Shown: positions 52,073-61,126, counted from the stretch's first letter. The stretch: 64,000 nucleotides of DNA from Thermoplasmata archaeon (GCA_023140195.1 JAGLME010000026.1:33063-97062), one strand, 5' to 3'. Notes: generated from the sequence alone by a model not told the origin. Translations and numbers: made by a program.

Positions 52073-53190
52073 GTGATATCTTCGTACACCTTTTCGATCT
52101 GGTCCGCGACCGTTGAAATGAGGAACCGCTTCTCCACCTTCTTTCGTCCTTCGTCTCCCATCTTCTTTCGCAGTTCAGGATCCTCAATTAGCGTGGATAA
52201 CTTGCTGGCCAGGTCCTCTGCGTCCATTACGTCGAAGACCAAGCCCTGCTTCCCATCCTCGATCACTTCCCTCACTCCCGGTATGTCTCCTACCACTACC
52301 GGCTTCCCGGTTGCCATTGCTTCCAACGTCGCAATCCCAAAGGCCTCCAGTCGAGAGATCGACGGAAGGGTGAAGACGTCACACGCGGCGTAGTAGTTCG
52401 GCAGGTCCGCCCAGGACAGGCGACCCGTGAAGATGACCCTGTCGCCCACACCCATGGCCTCCGCCTTTGCCTTGTACTTCTTGAGGTTCTCTCCACTTCC
52501 GACGATCAGGAACTTCACCTTCTTCATCAGTGTGGAAGCTTCCATGATATACTCGATACCCTTGTGCCAGACGATCCTTCCAACGAAGAGAACAGTTGGG
52601 TCGTCGGGACGTATCCCGTGCTTCTCCCTCACCCCCGAGCCGTCGTTCTCGGGGTTGAACCTGTCCGCGTCCACAGTGTTGGGGATGATCTCCGGGGAGT
52701 ACTTCCAGACAGACCTGGATGTGGCATGATAGCTGCCGGAGGTCACTATGATCTTGTCCACCCTCTTGACCGTGTAGGCCCCGTAAGTTCTCCTGTAGAA
52801 CCCTGCAACCAGCTTCCCTATTCTGCTGGGTATCTCAATGTCTGCGTGGTATGTGATCACGTGCGGTATCTTGTTCGATCTGCATCCCTTGGCGGTGTAA
52901 TAGGAACTCAGTGGAGGCGGTGAGTGGGAGTGTATGACGTCCGCATCGGTCCTGCTGACCCGACCTCTTACCCTGGGGACTATGGGCGTATTCAAAACTA
53001 TGGAAAGGGGCTTGACCCTCACGATCTCAAAGCCCAGCATGCTCTCCCTTTCGGGCATCTTGCCCATGTTGGTGGTGAGGACCGAGACCTCATGCCCCCT
53101 GGAAGCCAGTTCCTTGGACAGGTCCAGAACATGAGATTCCACTCCACCCACGTGTGGGTAGAAGTAAGGCGAAACTTGCAGTATCTTCAT
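52048..53190 (-). CDS. GT4-family glycosyltransferase
   Basis: 380 aa. GT-B fold opening MKILQVSPYFYPHVGGVESH and the nucleotide-sugar site (PSISRLEAFGIATLEAMATGKPVV with its E-x7-E). Probably adds a sugar to a lipid or surface glycan. The stop lies inside the last codons of the convergent JAMM gene (25 bp overlap). It is the last gene of the GlmM-GlmU-like operon; spacing from the preceding gene is 9 bp. Confidence 0.92.
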   Translation of the reverse strand: MKILQVSPYFYPHVGGVESHVLDLSKELASRGHEVSVLTTNMGKMPERESMLGFEIVRVKPLSIVLNTPIVPRVRGRVSRTDADVIHSHSPPPLSSYYTAKGCRSNKIPHVITYHADIEIPSRIGKLVAGFYRRTYGAYTVKRVDKIIVTSGSYHATSRSVWKYSPEIIPNTVDADRFNPENDGSGVREKHGIRPDDPTVLFVGRIVWHKGIEYIMEASTLMKKVKFLIVGSGENLKKYKAKAEAMGVGDRVIFTGRLSWADLPNYYAACDVFTLPSISRLEAFGIATLEAMATGKPVVVGDIPGVREVIEDGKQGLVFDVMDAEDLASKLSTLIEDPELRKKMGDEGRKKVEKRFLISTVADQIEKVYEDITQSMTSRE

Positions 53191-53199
53191 ACCCCTTCC

Positions 53200-54426
53200 T
53201 CAGAGGATCCTTGAGTTTGGAGCGATGACCCCCTTGACCACCGCGCCCGGTCCTATGAACGCGTTCTCCCCGATGATGGTCCCAACGTCTATGGAAGCGT
53301 TTATCCCGGTCTTGACGTCGTCTCCCAGAATGGCTCCCAGCTTCCGGAGGCCGGTGTCCATGTGCTGCCCCTTGTACGCGATCTTGATGTTCTTCTCATC
53401 GAGCCTCAGGTTGGCTATCTTGGTGCCGGATCCGAGGTTGCATCTCTCCCCGATGACGCTGTCCCCGACGTAATTGTGGTGCGGTACGTTGGCCCCGTCC
53501 ATGATGATCGAGTTCTTGACCTCTGAAGCGCTTCCGATCTTGCACCCGTCCCCGATGTAAGTGCTGGCCCTGATGAGGCAGTTGGGTCCTATGTCGCAGT
53601 TCTTTCCGATGATGGCAGGTCCGATTATGTACGCTCCGCTCTTGACATTCGTACCCTCCCCTATCTGAACGCCGTTCTCTATGACCACGTTCTTCTGCAC
53701 GGTTCCGTTGTGCTCCTCGTGGACGCTCCTCAAGAGGATCTCGTTCGCTTTCAACAGGTCCCAGGGTCTGCCCACGTCGATCCACTCTTCGGACAGGATG
53801 TGCCCGTGGACGTCCTCCTTCTCCATCAGCATGAGGAGGGTGTCGGTGATCTCGTACTCCCCTCTCTTGGACTTTGGTGTCTTTTCAATGAGCTCGAAGA
53901 TGCCCTCGTCGAATGCGTACAAACCGGCATTGATGAGGTTGGATTTGGGATGTTTGGGTTTCTCCTCGATTCCCTTGACAACGTCGTCCTCCACCTCGAT
54001 GACACCGAGACCCTTGGGGTCTGTCACTTTGGCGAGTGCCATCATTGTCCCTTTGCTCTTCTTCCAAGATGAAATGAACCCTTTGACAGAATTGGGGGTG
54101 ATGACCACGTCCCCGTTGACGCTGATGAACGGACCATCAATGTGTGCCCTCGCCAGACCGATGGCGTGTGCGGTCCCCAGCCTTCTCTCCTGCTCCTCGT
54201 AATCGATGTTCAGGCCCAGTTCAGAACCGTCACCCAGATACTCTCTGATTCTCCTCCCTCTCCACCCTATCAGTATCGTGATGTCCGTGACATCGTTCTC
54301 CTTGAGGGATTCAAGTGTGTGCAGCAGGAACGGCTTCCCGGCCACCGGCAGGAGCGGTTTGGGGATATTGGCCGTCAACGGCCGCATCCGCGTCCCTTCA
54401 CCAGCTGCTAGAATATATGCCTTCAT
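53200..54426 (-). CDS. Bifunctional sugar-1-phosphate nucleotidyltransferase with left-handed beta-helix acetyltransferase (GlmU-like)
   Basis: 408 aa. N-terminal pyrophosphorylase MKAYILAAGEGTRMRPLT with the later VNGDVVI metal site; C-terminal hexapeptide repeats from about residue 245 (IGEGTNVKSGAYI, IGKNCDIGPN, IGDGCKIGS). Archaeal enzymes of this kind make UDP-GlcNAc from GlcN-1-P by acetyl then uridyl transfer. The start at 54426 overlaps the GlmM stop by 4 bp (ATGA). Confidence 0.88.
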   Translation of the reverse strand: MKAYILAAGEGTRMRPLTANIPKPLLPVAGKPFLLHTLESLKENDVTDITILIGWRGRRIREYLGDGSELGLNIDYEEQERRLGTAHAIGLARAHIDGPFISVNGDVVITPNSVKGFISSWKKSKGTMMALAKVTDPKGLGVIEVEDDVVKGIEEKPKHPKSNLINAGLYAFDEGIFELIEKTPKSKRGEYEITDTLLMLMEKEDVHGHILSEEWIDVGRPWDLLKANEILLRSVHEEHNGTVQKNVVIENGVQIGEGTNVKSGAYIIGPAIIGKNCDIGPNCLIRASTYIGDGCKIGSASEVKNSIIMDGANVPHHNYVGDSVIGERCNLGSGTKIANLRLDEKNIKIAYKGQHMDTGLRKLGAILGDDVKTGINASIDVGTIIGENAFIGPGAVVKGVIAPNSRIL

Positions 54427-55730
54427 CGTAGCACTTCTTCCGTGATTGAATGAACCGTTCGATATATATCTTCTACCGTGTTCGGCTTCCTGGCCTCCAC
54501 CTTTATTCTGACCTTTGGCTCGGTGCCGGATAACCTTACCAGCGCCCACCCTTCTTCGAACTGCAGCCGCCATCCGTCGATCGTTGTCAACTCAACGCAG
54601 TCGATGGACCTCATCTTCTCGTCGAGTCCTTTGGTGATCTCCTCTCTCCTCTTCGTGTCGAACATGATGCCTTCCACTTGCTGGGGGTACTCCGGTACTT
54701 CGTCCGCCATCTCTGACAGTTTCTTCTTGGAGACCATTTCGGCCAGCAGTGCTCCTGCGTAGACCCCGTCCGGACACAGGAAATGCCTCGGGAATATCCA
54801 GGTGCCTGAGGGTTCGGCCCCAAAATCCGCATTCCGCTTCTGAAGTTCCTCGCCTACGAAGACATCGCCGACTCTTGTTCTGTAGACCTCTGCGTCTGGA
54901 AGCAGGTCGTTGACTACCATGGAAGCATCCACAGGGACGACCAGACTGTCCTTCACCTCATGGAGTGCCAGTATCGAGAGCAACTTGTCGCCCCCGATGT
55001 ACCTGCCCTTCTCGTCCACGGCCGTCATCCGGTCCCCGTCGCCATCATGTGCGATGCCCAGATCCGCGTCCGAGCTCTTCACGGCCTCCATTAGTTCCGC
55101 GAGGTTCTCTTCCATGGGCTCAGGGTCTCTGGCGGAAAAATGACCATCGGGCTCACCATTGAGCACGACCACATCGCAGCCCATTCTCTTCAGCAGGGAG
55201 GGCGTTATGTTGAACGTGGCACCGCCGCCGCAGTCCACCACGACCTTGATGTCCGATGTGCCCACCCCCGAGAGGATCTTCTCCATGTGCTCCTCAACAG
55301 CCGTATCATGGCCGCTCAAGGAACCAATCTCGTCCCAGGGAACTGGTTCGAACTCCTTCCTGGTCAATTGATCGTCTATCCTGTCCCTCTGCTCCTTCAG
55401 GAACGCAAGTCCGTTGGAGTTCCAGAACTTCACACCGTTGTACCCACCAGGGTTGTGAGAAGCAGTTATCATCAGGCCGCAGTCGAACCCTCTTCCAGCC
55501 CATGCGAGCGTGGGAGTGCTGACGATCCCAGCGTCAAATGCTTCCGCTCCTGAGGATAGAATTCCAGAGACTATCGCCGACCTGAACATCTCCCCCGAGG
55601 TTCTCGTATCCCGGCCGATCACCACTCTCTTGTAAGAGCTCCCCACAGCTTTGCCTATGTCCGAGGCTAGTTCCAGGGTGATCTCCTCGAATACTCTTCC
55701 CCTTATTCCAGAGGAGCCAAAGAGACTCAT
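54423..55730 (-). CDS. glmM: Phosphoglucosamine/phosphomannomutase
   Basis: 435 aa. Catalytic serine in TASHNPGGYNG; magnesium loop DGDGDR; sugar loop in AEPSGTW; phosphate loop in RLSGTEPKVRI. Converts GlcN-6-P to GlcN-1-P or a related hexose phosphate. First gene in an operon with the GlmU-like enzyme and a glycosyltransferase, which together give an activated amino sugar and its transfer. GlmM is a family-level call; substrate is inferred from context. Confidence 0.88.
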   Translation of the reverse strand: MSLFGSSGIRGRVFEEITLELASDIGKAVGSSYKRVVIGRDTRTSGEMFRSAIVSGILSSGAEAFDAGIVSTPTLAWAGRGFDCGLMITASHNPGGYNGVKFWNSNGLAFLKEQRDRIDDQLTRKEFEPVPWDEIGSLSGHDTAVEEHMEKILSGVGTSDIKVVVDCGGGATFNITPSLLKRMGCDVVVLNGEPDGHFSARDPEPMEENLAELMEAVKSSDADLGIAHDGDGDRMTAVDEKGRYIGGDKLLSILALHEVKDSLVVPVDASMVVNDLLPDAEVYRTRVGDVFVGEELQKRNADFGAEPSGTWIFPRHFLCPDGVYAGALLAEMVSKKKLSEMADEVPEYPQQVEGIMFDTKRREEITKGLDEKMRSIDCVELTTIDGWRLQFEEGWALVRLSGTEPKVRIKVEARKPNTVEDIYRTVHSITEEVLR

Positions 55731-55818
55731 GCAGGTGCCATTCGCAACCCGTTTTAAAACCTTTCCTTAACAAAACCCCGAGAACTCGAAAAGAACGGAA
55801 GACGTCCTCTTTTACTGG

Positions 55819-55870
55819 CTATTTATATTTTTCCCCAATTGTAAAAATCTGGCTTAGGAAAGTTTAATAT
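55819..55870. promoter_or_regulatory. Promoter region ahead of the 73-aa gene
   Basis: CTATTTATATTT (55819-55830) may serve glmM on the minus strand (about 90 bp upstream) or the plus-strand gene; GTTTAATAT (55862-55870) fits a plus-strand start near 55895, leaving a 30 nt leader with GGAGGG at 55915-55920 before the ATG at 55927. Confidence 0.4.
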
Positions 55871-55926
55871 GCAGGTGTGCCATACAGGACTGGTCACATG
55901 ACGTAAACCCCCCTGGAGGGAAGAAC

Positions 55927-56148
55927 ATGGTGATGCAACCAATAACACCTGAAAAAGCAATGGAAATTGCACAGAAGAAGGGATTGAAGCCTGGACGGGT
56001 AAAGGGAACCACTGGTGTTCAGTTTACCAAGGGAAGGAACGACCGCCTCGAGATCATAGATTGGGACGAGTTCAAGTCGACCTTGAGCAAGAGGAAGCTC
56101 CAAGTCTACGAGAGTGGCGGTTGGATGAAAATAATGAAGAAGCACTAA
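55927..56148 (+). CDS. Small conserved-looking 73-aa protein, unknown
   Basis: Basic protein with an alpha/beta look: EKAMEIAQKKGLKPGRVKGT then IIDWDEFKSTLSKRKLQVYE and GGWMKIMKK. I know similar proteins from Thermoplasmata genomes without function. A strong ribosome site (GGAGGG) and a terminator-like hairpin bracket the gene, suggesting good expression. RNA binding is plausible from charge but unproven. Confidence 0.7.
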   Translation: MVMQPITPEKAMEIAQKKGLKPGRVKGTTGVQFTKGRNDRLEIIDWDEFKSTLSKRKLQVYESGGWMKIMKKH

Positions 56149-56175
56149 AGCTTCTTCATCTTTCACTTTTTGCCA
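56134..56175 (+). terminator. Hairpin spanning the stop codon of the 73-aa gene
   Basis: ATGAAGAAGC and GCTTCTTCAT form a perfect 10 bp stem with a 6-base loop containing the TAA stop, followed by a T-rich stretch (CTTTCACTTTTTG). A terminator or mRNA-stabilising structure. Confidence 0.5.
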
Positions 56176-56283
56176 GGTCTCTTTTTCCCCGCGATCGTCG
56201 CGAAAAACCCCTGTTAATAGTGTAATCCATCTCATCTCGTTTTTTCGGAACTGATTTGTATTCCAGAGGCATTTGGGTATCGA

Positions 56284-56931
56284 ATGGCCGAGGCAGTCAT
56301 CTTCGATCTGGATGGAATTCTTGTTGATACTGAACACTACAAGTTCACGGCCTGGCAGGAGGCTTTTCGCACTCTTGGTGTCGAGATCACATGGGAGGAG
56401 TTCAGGCAGGAGTTCGTGGTCCAAGGGTCCACGTTCGTTGAGTTTTTGGAGAGACGCAACTACAAGGAAGAGTTCATCGAGGACGACGTCAGGCCGGTTG
56501 CGAACCAATACTTCTTGAGGTCGATCGAGGAAGAGGTCCCCGCAATGCCTGGGGCGGTCGAGGTTCTTGGAAGGTTGCACGAGGAGTTTGTATTGGGGTT
56601 GGCCTCCAACGCTTACTGGCTGTACGTGGACAAGCTCTTGGAGAAGTTCGGGATGAAGAGGTATTTCAAAGCCATAGCGAACGGATCAGAGGTCGAGAAC
56701 CTCAAGCCACATCCGGAAGTCTTGTTACTGGCAGCAGAAAGGATGGGTGTTGATCCAGAGGTCTGCGTGGTCATTGAGGACGCTCCCAAGGGCATCGTTG
56801 CAGCGAAGAACGCAGGAATGAAAGGGATAGCCATCCCAACGGAAGATACGGAATCAGGGGATTTCACTCAAGCCGATCTGGTCCTTAAGAGCCTGAATGA
56901 CATAACCGTTGAACTCATCCGCGACCTGTAG
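56284..56931 (+). CDS. HAD-family phosphatase (beta-phosphoglucomutase-like)
   Basis: 215 aa. Motif I FDLDGILVDTE (nucleophile Asp and acid/base Asp), motif II serine/threonine in GLASNAYW, motif III lysine in NLKPHPEV, motif IV VIEDAPKGI. Cap domain of helical type between I and II. Acts on a small sugar phosphate or nucleotide. Starts after a 135 bp gap from the 73-aa gene. Confidence 0.88.
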   Translation: MAEAVIFDLDGILVDTEHYKFTAWQEAFRTLGVEITWEEFRQEFVVQGSTFVEFLERRNYKEEFIEDDVRPVANQYFLRSIEEEVPAMPGAVEVLGRLHEEFVLGLASNAYWLYVDKLLEKFGMKRYFKAIANGSEVENLKPHPEVLLLAAERMGVDPEVCVVIEDAPKGIVAAKNAGMKGIAIPTEDTESGDFTQADLVLKSLNDITVELIRDL

Positions 56932-56987
56932 CCGAGCCAAAAGATTTTTCATTTGCATTCACTTGGCATCATGGAGATCGATCTGCA

Positions 56988-57914
56988 ATGAGAAGATGGT
57001 TCGTTCTTCTGGTTTGTGCTCTGGCTGTTCTGACGACAATACCAACCCCAGTGTTGGCCGATATGAACCTGCCCGAATTCAATGCTGGTGACAAGTGGGT
57101 CTACTCTGTTAACTTGAAGTTGGAGGATATGGCGATCCTGTACGGTGAATGGGAGTATGAGGTTCGGGGCGAGACCCAGGACTCAGGATACCAAGTCTAT
57201 GATGTGTCCATATCAGGAGAAGGTAACGCCACTTTCGGGGATATCTTCGGCGTGCTCGGTTATACCCTGGACGGATTCATCTACATGAGGGTGTCCGATC
57301 TAGCGACCGTGAAGGAGAGCATGATGGTGGATTTTGACATCCCGGATTTCATTTCTGGAAATTACTTCTTCGCTTTCATGAATATCACGTACAATCCGCC
57401 ACTGAACGGGTATGACTTCCCTATCAAAGAGGGCGACACTTGGTCTGCAACCACCAGCACCACATTCGGCGTAGAGATTGTCACCGATCTGATGCCGGTC
57501 AACTCTACTAGCGCGACGGTTTCTGTGACCACGGATTTCGAGGTCGAATCAAAGGAGACCGTGGAAGTTGCAGCCGGCAAGTTCGCGACCTATGTGATCA
57601 AGGCGACCGAGGCTGATGGCAACACCACCTACACGTACATGTCAACGAAGGCCGGATATATGGTGAAGTCGCGTCTGTACAATTCCACCGGGGTCTCAAT
57701 GGGTTCCATGAACCTGAAGTCCTACTCCTACACTGCCCCTGGCGGGGATGGAGATCTCCTCTCGGACATCCTGGACCTCTGGCCGTTCATTGTCCTAATC
57801 ATCGTCATTCTTGCGATTATTGGTGTCATCATCCGCATACGCCAAAGAAGAGGGAATACAGAATCCGAGGTTGAATCTCCAAGTGAACAAGAGCCTCCAC
57901 CGCCTAGCGAATAG
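56988..57914 (+). CDS. Surface protein with C-terminal membrane anchor, unknown
   Basis: 308 aa. Signal peptide (WFVLLVCALAVLTTIPTPVLA), an extracellular beta-rich domain starting FNAGDKWVYSV, a membrane helix near residues 262-284 (DLWPFIVLIIVILAIIGVII) and a basic/acidic proline tail ending EPPPPSE. The tail resembles that of the surface-protein remnant at 30344 (QPPPPPE). Function unknown. Confidence 0.75.
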   Translation: MRRWFVLLVCALAVLTTIPTPVLADMNLPEFNAGDKWVYSVNLKLEDMAILYGEWEYEVRGETQDSGYQVYDVSISGEGNATFGDIFGVLGYTLDGFIYMRVSDLATVKESMMVDFDIPDFISGNYFFAFMNITYNPPLNGYDFPIKEGDTWSATTSTTFGVEIVTDLMPVNSTSATVSVTTDFEVESKETVEVAAGKFATYVIKATEADGNTTYTYMSTKAGYMVKSRLYNSTGVSMGSMNLKSYSYTAPGGDGDLLSDILDLWPFIVLIIVILAIIGVIIRIRQRRGNTESEVESPSEQEPPPPSE

Positions 57915-58032
57915 AACCTAATCGCAACTTCCGTGAGCCAAGAAGAAACAAATAAATAGACTCAAACCGTTTCGAAAACGACCAACGGGGGTCAACTCAA
58001 CTTCTATCCAATGGGGAGTTAGGGGACATAAT

Positions 58033-58731
58033 ATGCTCGCAATCGTACGCGTGAAGATCAGGCTAAAAGAAACGTCCAGCAGGGGAGTGGTCTCTCTTCA
58101 GACCGCAAACATAGAGAAGGTTTGGAGAAGAATCGTCAGGAGCCACAAGAAGTGGGATGGAAACGGGGCGAGGGCGGTCTATCTCACACACAGGAGTCTT
58201 CAGGAGGATGTCAGCCTCGTCCTTGACGCCAAGAACTTGGATGTGGTTGGGGATTACATTTCCAAACATGTGGCCCCGATGAAGGAAGTGGAAGGGATCA
58301 GAATTATCCCACTTGTGAATCCGAGGTTCTTCATTCCTCTAAAAGAAACACCACGCGACATGAAGAGGTTCACCGTCTCGGTGTCAGCAGACCCAAACCG
58401 TCTCGATGAAGTGTACGAACGCCTATCCAACTTCAAGCCAAACAAGGGGTTCTCTCCCGCCTACCTGGCGTATGTATTCCGTGGGTTTGGAGGGGACATC
58501 TGGTATTCCGTCTTCTGCAGAGGCGAGACGACTGTGAAGAAGTTCGCGGACACCTACCTCAACCCACAAGCTGGAATACTGGGCACCAAGATCACATATA
58601 TGAGCCAGTCCAAGAGGCTCGTCCCCAGTGAAGAATGGAAGAAGGTATTGAAGCCCATGATGGTCAAGATGGGTGATTTTGAGGTAGAGGAGTTCGAGGA
58701 CTTTGATGAGGACTGGATGGCCAGCTGCTAG
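58033..58731 (+). CDS. Two-domain ferredoxin-fold-like protein, unknown
   Basis: 232 aa. Each half reads as a beta-alpha-beta-beta-alpha-beta unit, the layout of duplicated RAM/ACT-type ferredoxin folds (first half LAIVRVKIRL to IIPLVNPRF; second half MKRFTVSVSADPN to GTKITYMSQ). No DNA-binding region. May be an Lrp-like effector sensor without its helix-turn-helix. Ends in an acidic tail (EVEEFEDFDEDW). It lies 54 bp before tRNA-Leu. Confidence 0.6.
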   Translation: MLAIVRVKIRLKETSSRGVVSLQTANIEKVWRRIVRSHKKWDGNGARAVYLTHRSLQEDVSLVLDAKNLDVVGDYISKHVAPMKEVEGIRIIPLVNPRFFIPLKETPRDMKRFTVSVSADPNRLDEVYERLSNFKPNKGFSPAYLAYVFRGFGGDIWYSVFCRGETTVKKFADTYLNPQAGILGTKITYMSQSKRLVPSEEWKKVLKPMMVKMGDFEVEEFEDFDEDWMASC

Positions 58732-58785
58732 TATAGTTTCTTGTATCCTTGTTTGTATTAGGGTGGTGAAGATTGGGCTGTACGT

Positions 58786-58870
58786 GCGGAGGTAGCCAAG
58801 TCTGGTCAACGGCGCCAGATTCAGGGTCTGGTCTCGAAGGAGTTCCGGGGTTCGAATCCTCGCCTCCGCA
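58786..58870 (+). tRNA. tRNA-Leu (anticodon CAG)
   Basis: 85 nt class II cloverleaf: acceptor GCGGAGG/CCTCCGC, anticodon stem CCAGA/TCTGG with loop TTCAGGG (anticodon CAG), a variable arm (TCTCGAAGGAGTTC), T-arm CGGGG-TTCGAAT-CCTCG, discriminator A, no encoded CCA. Reads CUG. Its 3' end has an 18/22 match at 63771-63792. Confidence 0.95.
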
Positions 58871-58960
58871 TCGATTCCCATACGGATTCTCGGCTTTTCC
58901 ACACGCTTCTCTTGACTCTTATCCCATATATTTTAGAAGATGTACCCAATATCCTCGATA

Positions 58961-59905
58961 ATGGAGTCATTCCAAAAGAGAGTTTTCTCAGGTGATGGCA
59001 AGCGGTTTCATCGCGAGGAAGTTTGGCAACTGCTGAAGAACGACTTCAAGAGCTTGGGAGAAGCTCGGGATGCTGTAAGAGAAGTCCTGAGACAACTGCA
59101 CCAAACTACTATCCGGGAGATTCCAATAACCCGAGGCCCATACAAATCGTATTGTCTGCTGCGAGTGAAGTTTGGAAGAGAGGAGATCTTTGTTAGACCG
59201 ATTAACAAGATACTCTATTTGGCAGATTTGGATATGTTCAGAGAAGCCTATGCGATTGCCATCTCCTCTATCGTTGGGCAATCCAAGCGAAGGGCCCATG
59301 CCGATTCGCGAGAAAGACTGATCGATTCCGTGCTATACACAATGAGTCAGACAATAGGCATTGGTCTTGATCTTTCAGCTCCAAATGAGAACACCGCAAG
59401 GAAGCATGCCGGACTTCGCTTTGAATCTCTGGTAAAACAACTTTTCAACTCCCTTGGAGTCAGCAACGAGAAACTCAGCTTGAATCTGCCTGTTGGTGAT
59501 GGTGAGAACGCTTATTCGTGCGAGATAGATCGAGTCCTTTCCTCTGGAAGTCAGATCTCTTCTGTTCCAGATGAGATAGATTCTTCAGACGTTTTCTTTT
59601 CGATAAAGACGACCTCGAAGGATAGAATGACGAAGATATTTACGGACAAAGTGCTTTTGGAACAGTTCTCTGGCCACAGAATCAAGCTTGCAGCCCTATT
59701 TCTCCATGATGTCCAACGTTCAGGCCGAAGTCGAATTTCCGGCACTTTTGTTGCCAACAACTTCAGAATCTATCAAAGCCATCTGACCGAACTCTCAGGA
59801 GTCTACTATTTGGATCCGCCACCCCACATCAAGAGGGATTGGTTCAAAGACCATCTCAACCGTGTTAGTGACTTGGTAGCGTCGGATTTATGGCATATGC
59901 TTTGA
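58961..59905 (+). CDS. Type II restriction endonuclease (PD-(D/E)XK fold)
   Basis: 314 aa. A helical N-terminal half, then a nuclease core: Glu155 in GLRFESLVKQLF, Asp190 in CEIDRVL, and Lys216 in SIKTTSKDR; KTT-x-DR is typical of type II enzymes. Recognition site unknown. The start at 58961 fits a TATA box (ATATATTTT, 58926-58934) better than an ATG 7 codons upstream, which is too close to it. Its end overlaps the methyltransferase end by 18 bp, tail to tail. Confidence 0.82.
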   Translation: MESFQKRVFSGDGKRFHREEVWQLLKNDFKSLGEARDAVREVLRQLHQTTIREIPITRGPYKSYCLLRVKFGREEIFVRPINKILYLADLDMFREAYAIAISSIVGQSKRRAHADSRERLIDSVLYTMSQTIGIGLDLSAPNENTARKHAGLRFESLVKQLFNSLGVSNEKLSLNLPVGDGENAYSCEIDRVLSSGSQISSVPDEIDSSDVFFSIKTTSKDRMTKIFTDKVLLEQFSGHRIKLAALFLHDVQRSGRSRISGTFVANNFRIYQSHLTELSGVYYLDPPPHIKRDWFKDHLNRVSDLVASDLWHML

Positions 59906-60883
59906 AGGGCACACTTCTTTCTGGTACCTGCCATAGCGAACCTTATGGCGGTTGGCTTGACGTTTCCAATCCGTCTCTAGCCAGTATTCAGGGGGTTTTT
60001 CTGGAGCACCTGTTAGTTCAAGAAGACGAGTTGTGGCCATCGCACAGTATTCATCACTTATTTCCGATCCCAGCCAATTCCGCCGTAACTGCTCACACAC
60101 CACGAAGGTAGTTCCCGACCCGCCGAATGGGTCTACCACTACATCTCCTGGTGCTGAACTCGCAAGAACAAGTCGCCTCAGCAACTCTTCTGGTTTCTGC
60201 GCTGGATGATCCGTTGATTCAGCCATTGAGTTATTCAAGGTAGGTACGCAGATGACGTCCCGTGGCTTCGCGCCACCCGGGTTAGGACTCCAATGTTTGC
60301 CATGTCTGTAATCAGTGGATGGCGAACCGTATTGGGAAGACGCCCCCTGAGGACGTTCAGGATACTTCTTTGTATGTGCGTTGTACGGTTCTCTGATACT
60401 GTTCATGTCGAAGTAGTAGTCCCGAGTCTTTCTTAAGTGAAGAATGGCTTCGTGAGATCGCACCCAGTCCCTTTCGGACAATATGGGCTTATTCCTGTAG
60501 TGCCAAACAAGCCAACGACAAAGAGAGAAGTGCTTTGAGGTGGCTTGCTTCAAGTCAGCCAATATCTCTGGAAAGCCCATGATGTAGCAACTCCCCGTTG
60601 GCTTAAGAACCCGTTCGGCTTGAGAAACCCACGTATCGACCCAAGAGACATATTCATTCATATCTTTGAACTCATCCCATTCAGCCTTTCCTATGTTATA
60701 TGGTGGATCAGCAAATACGAGATCCACACTCTCGCTTTGTATAGTGGACAAGAAGTTGACCGCGTCAATCCTGAAAAGAGCTCCGTGCCGTCCCTCAGCA
60801 ACGGGAGATTTAGGTGGGCCTTGGACAAAGAAACGAGACCAATTCCACTCCTCTTTGAAATCAATCAGGGCCCCCTGTTTCAT
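59888..60883 (-). CDS. Beta-class DNA methyltransferase
   Basis: 331 aa. Motif IV DPPYNIGK (residues 59-66) precedes motif I DPFGGSGTT (about 256), with the target-recognition region between, which is the beta order. DPPY marks N6-adenine (or N4-cytosine) methylation. It protects host DNA from the adjacent endonuclease. Own promoter upstream (ATTCTTATTG box about 25-30 bp before the ATG). Confidence 0.93.
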   Translation of the reverse strand: MKQGALIDFKEEWNWSRFFVQGPPKSPVAEGRHGALFRIDAVNFLSTIQSESVDLVFADPPYNIGKAEWDEFKDMNEYVSWVDTWVSQAERVLKPTGSCYIMGFPEILADLKQATSKHFSLCRWLVWHYRNKPILSERDWVRSHEAILHLRKTRDYYFDMNSIREPYNAHTKKYPERPQGASSQYGSPSTDYRHGKHWSPNPGGAKPRDVICVPTLNNSMAESTDHPAQKPEELLRRLVLASSAPGDVVVDPFGGSGTTFVVCEQLRRNWLGSEISDEYCAMATTRLLELTGAPEKPPEYWLETDWKRQANRHKVRYGRYQKEVCPSKHMP

Positions 60884-60933
60884 CAGTCATAACATTGGGG
60901 ACAAGCAATAAGAATCTTTCTGGGGGGGAGGTT

Positions 60934-60948
60934 AGTGAAAGTTTCACT
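60934..60948. promoter_or_regulatory. Palindrome upstream of the methyltransferase promoter
   Basis: AGTGAAA-G-TTTCACT, a perfect 7 bp inverted repeat centred on one base, about 50-65 bp upstream of the methyltransferase ATG and just beyond its TATA-like box. Position suits an operator that would keep methyltransferase dose in check. No controller gene is visible. Confidence 0.35.
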
Positions 60949-61126
60949 CTACGCGGATATTCGATTGTCTGCACGATACTCACCGAGAAGAAGAACGGAA
61001 TGTAGCCTAATGGATCTTGTGGTGTTTGAGTAGCCTCACGCCAGAGAACACAGAACTGGTGAGTACCGTGCGCTTGACGTGAGACTATTCCTCCGAGCCA
61101 GAAAAGGATTACTTGGCATTACTCTT

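Noticed and set aside
56185..56205. Short GC-rich palindrome CGCGA-TCG-TCGCG
   Set aside because: The stem is only 5 bp with a 3-base loop; too weak and isolated to call a terminator beyond the stronger hairpin upstream.
60884..61126. Possible small gene between the methyltransferase and the 129-aa membrane gene
   Set aside because: No frame with a credible start or composition; only the palindrome at 60934 and promoter-like sequence stand out.
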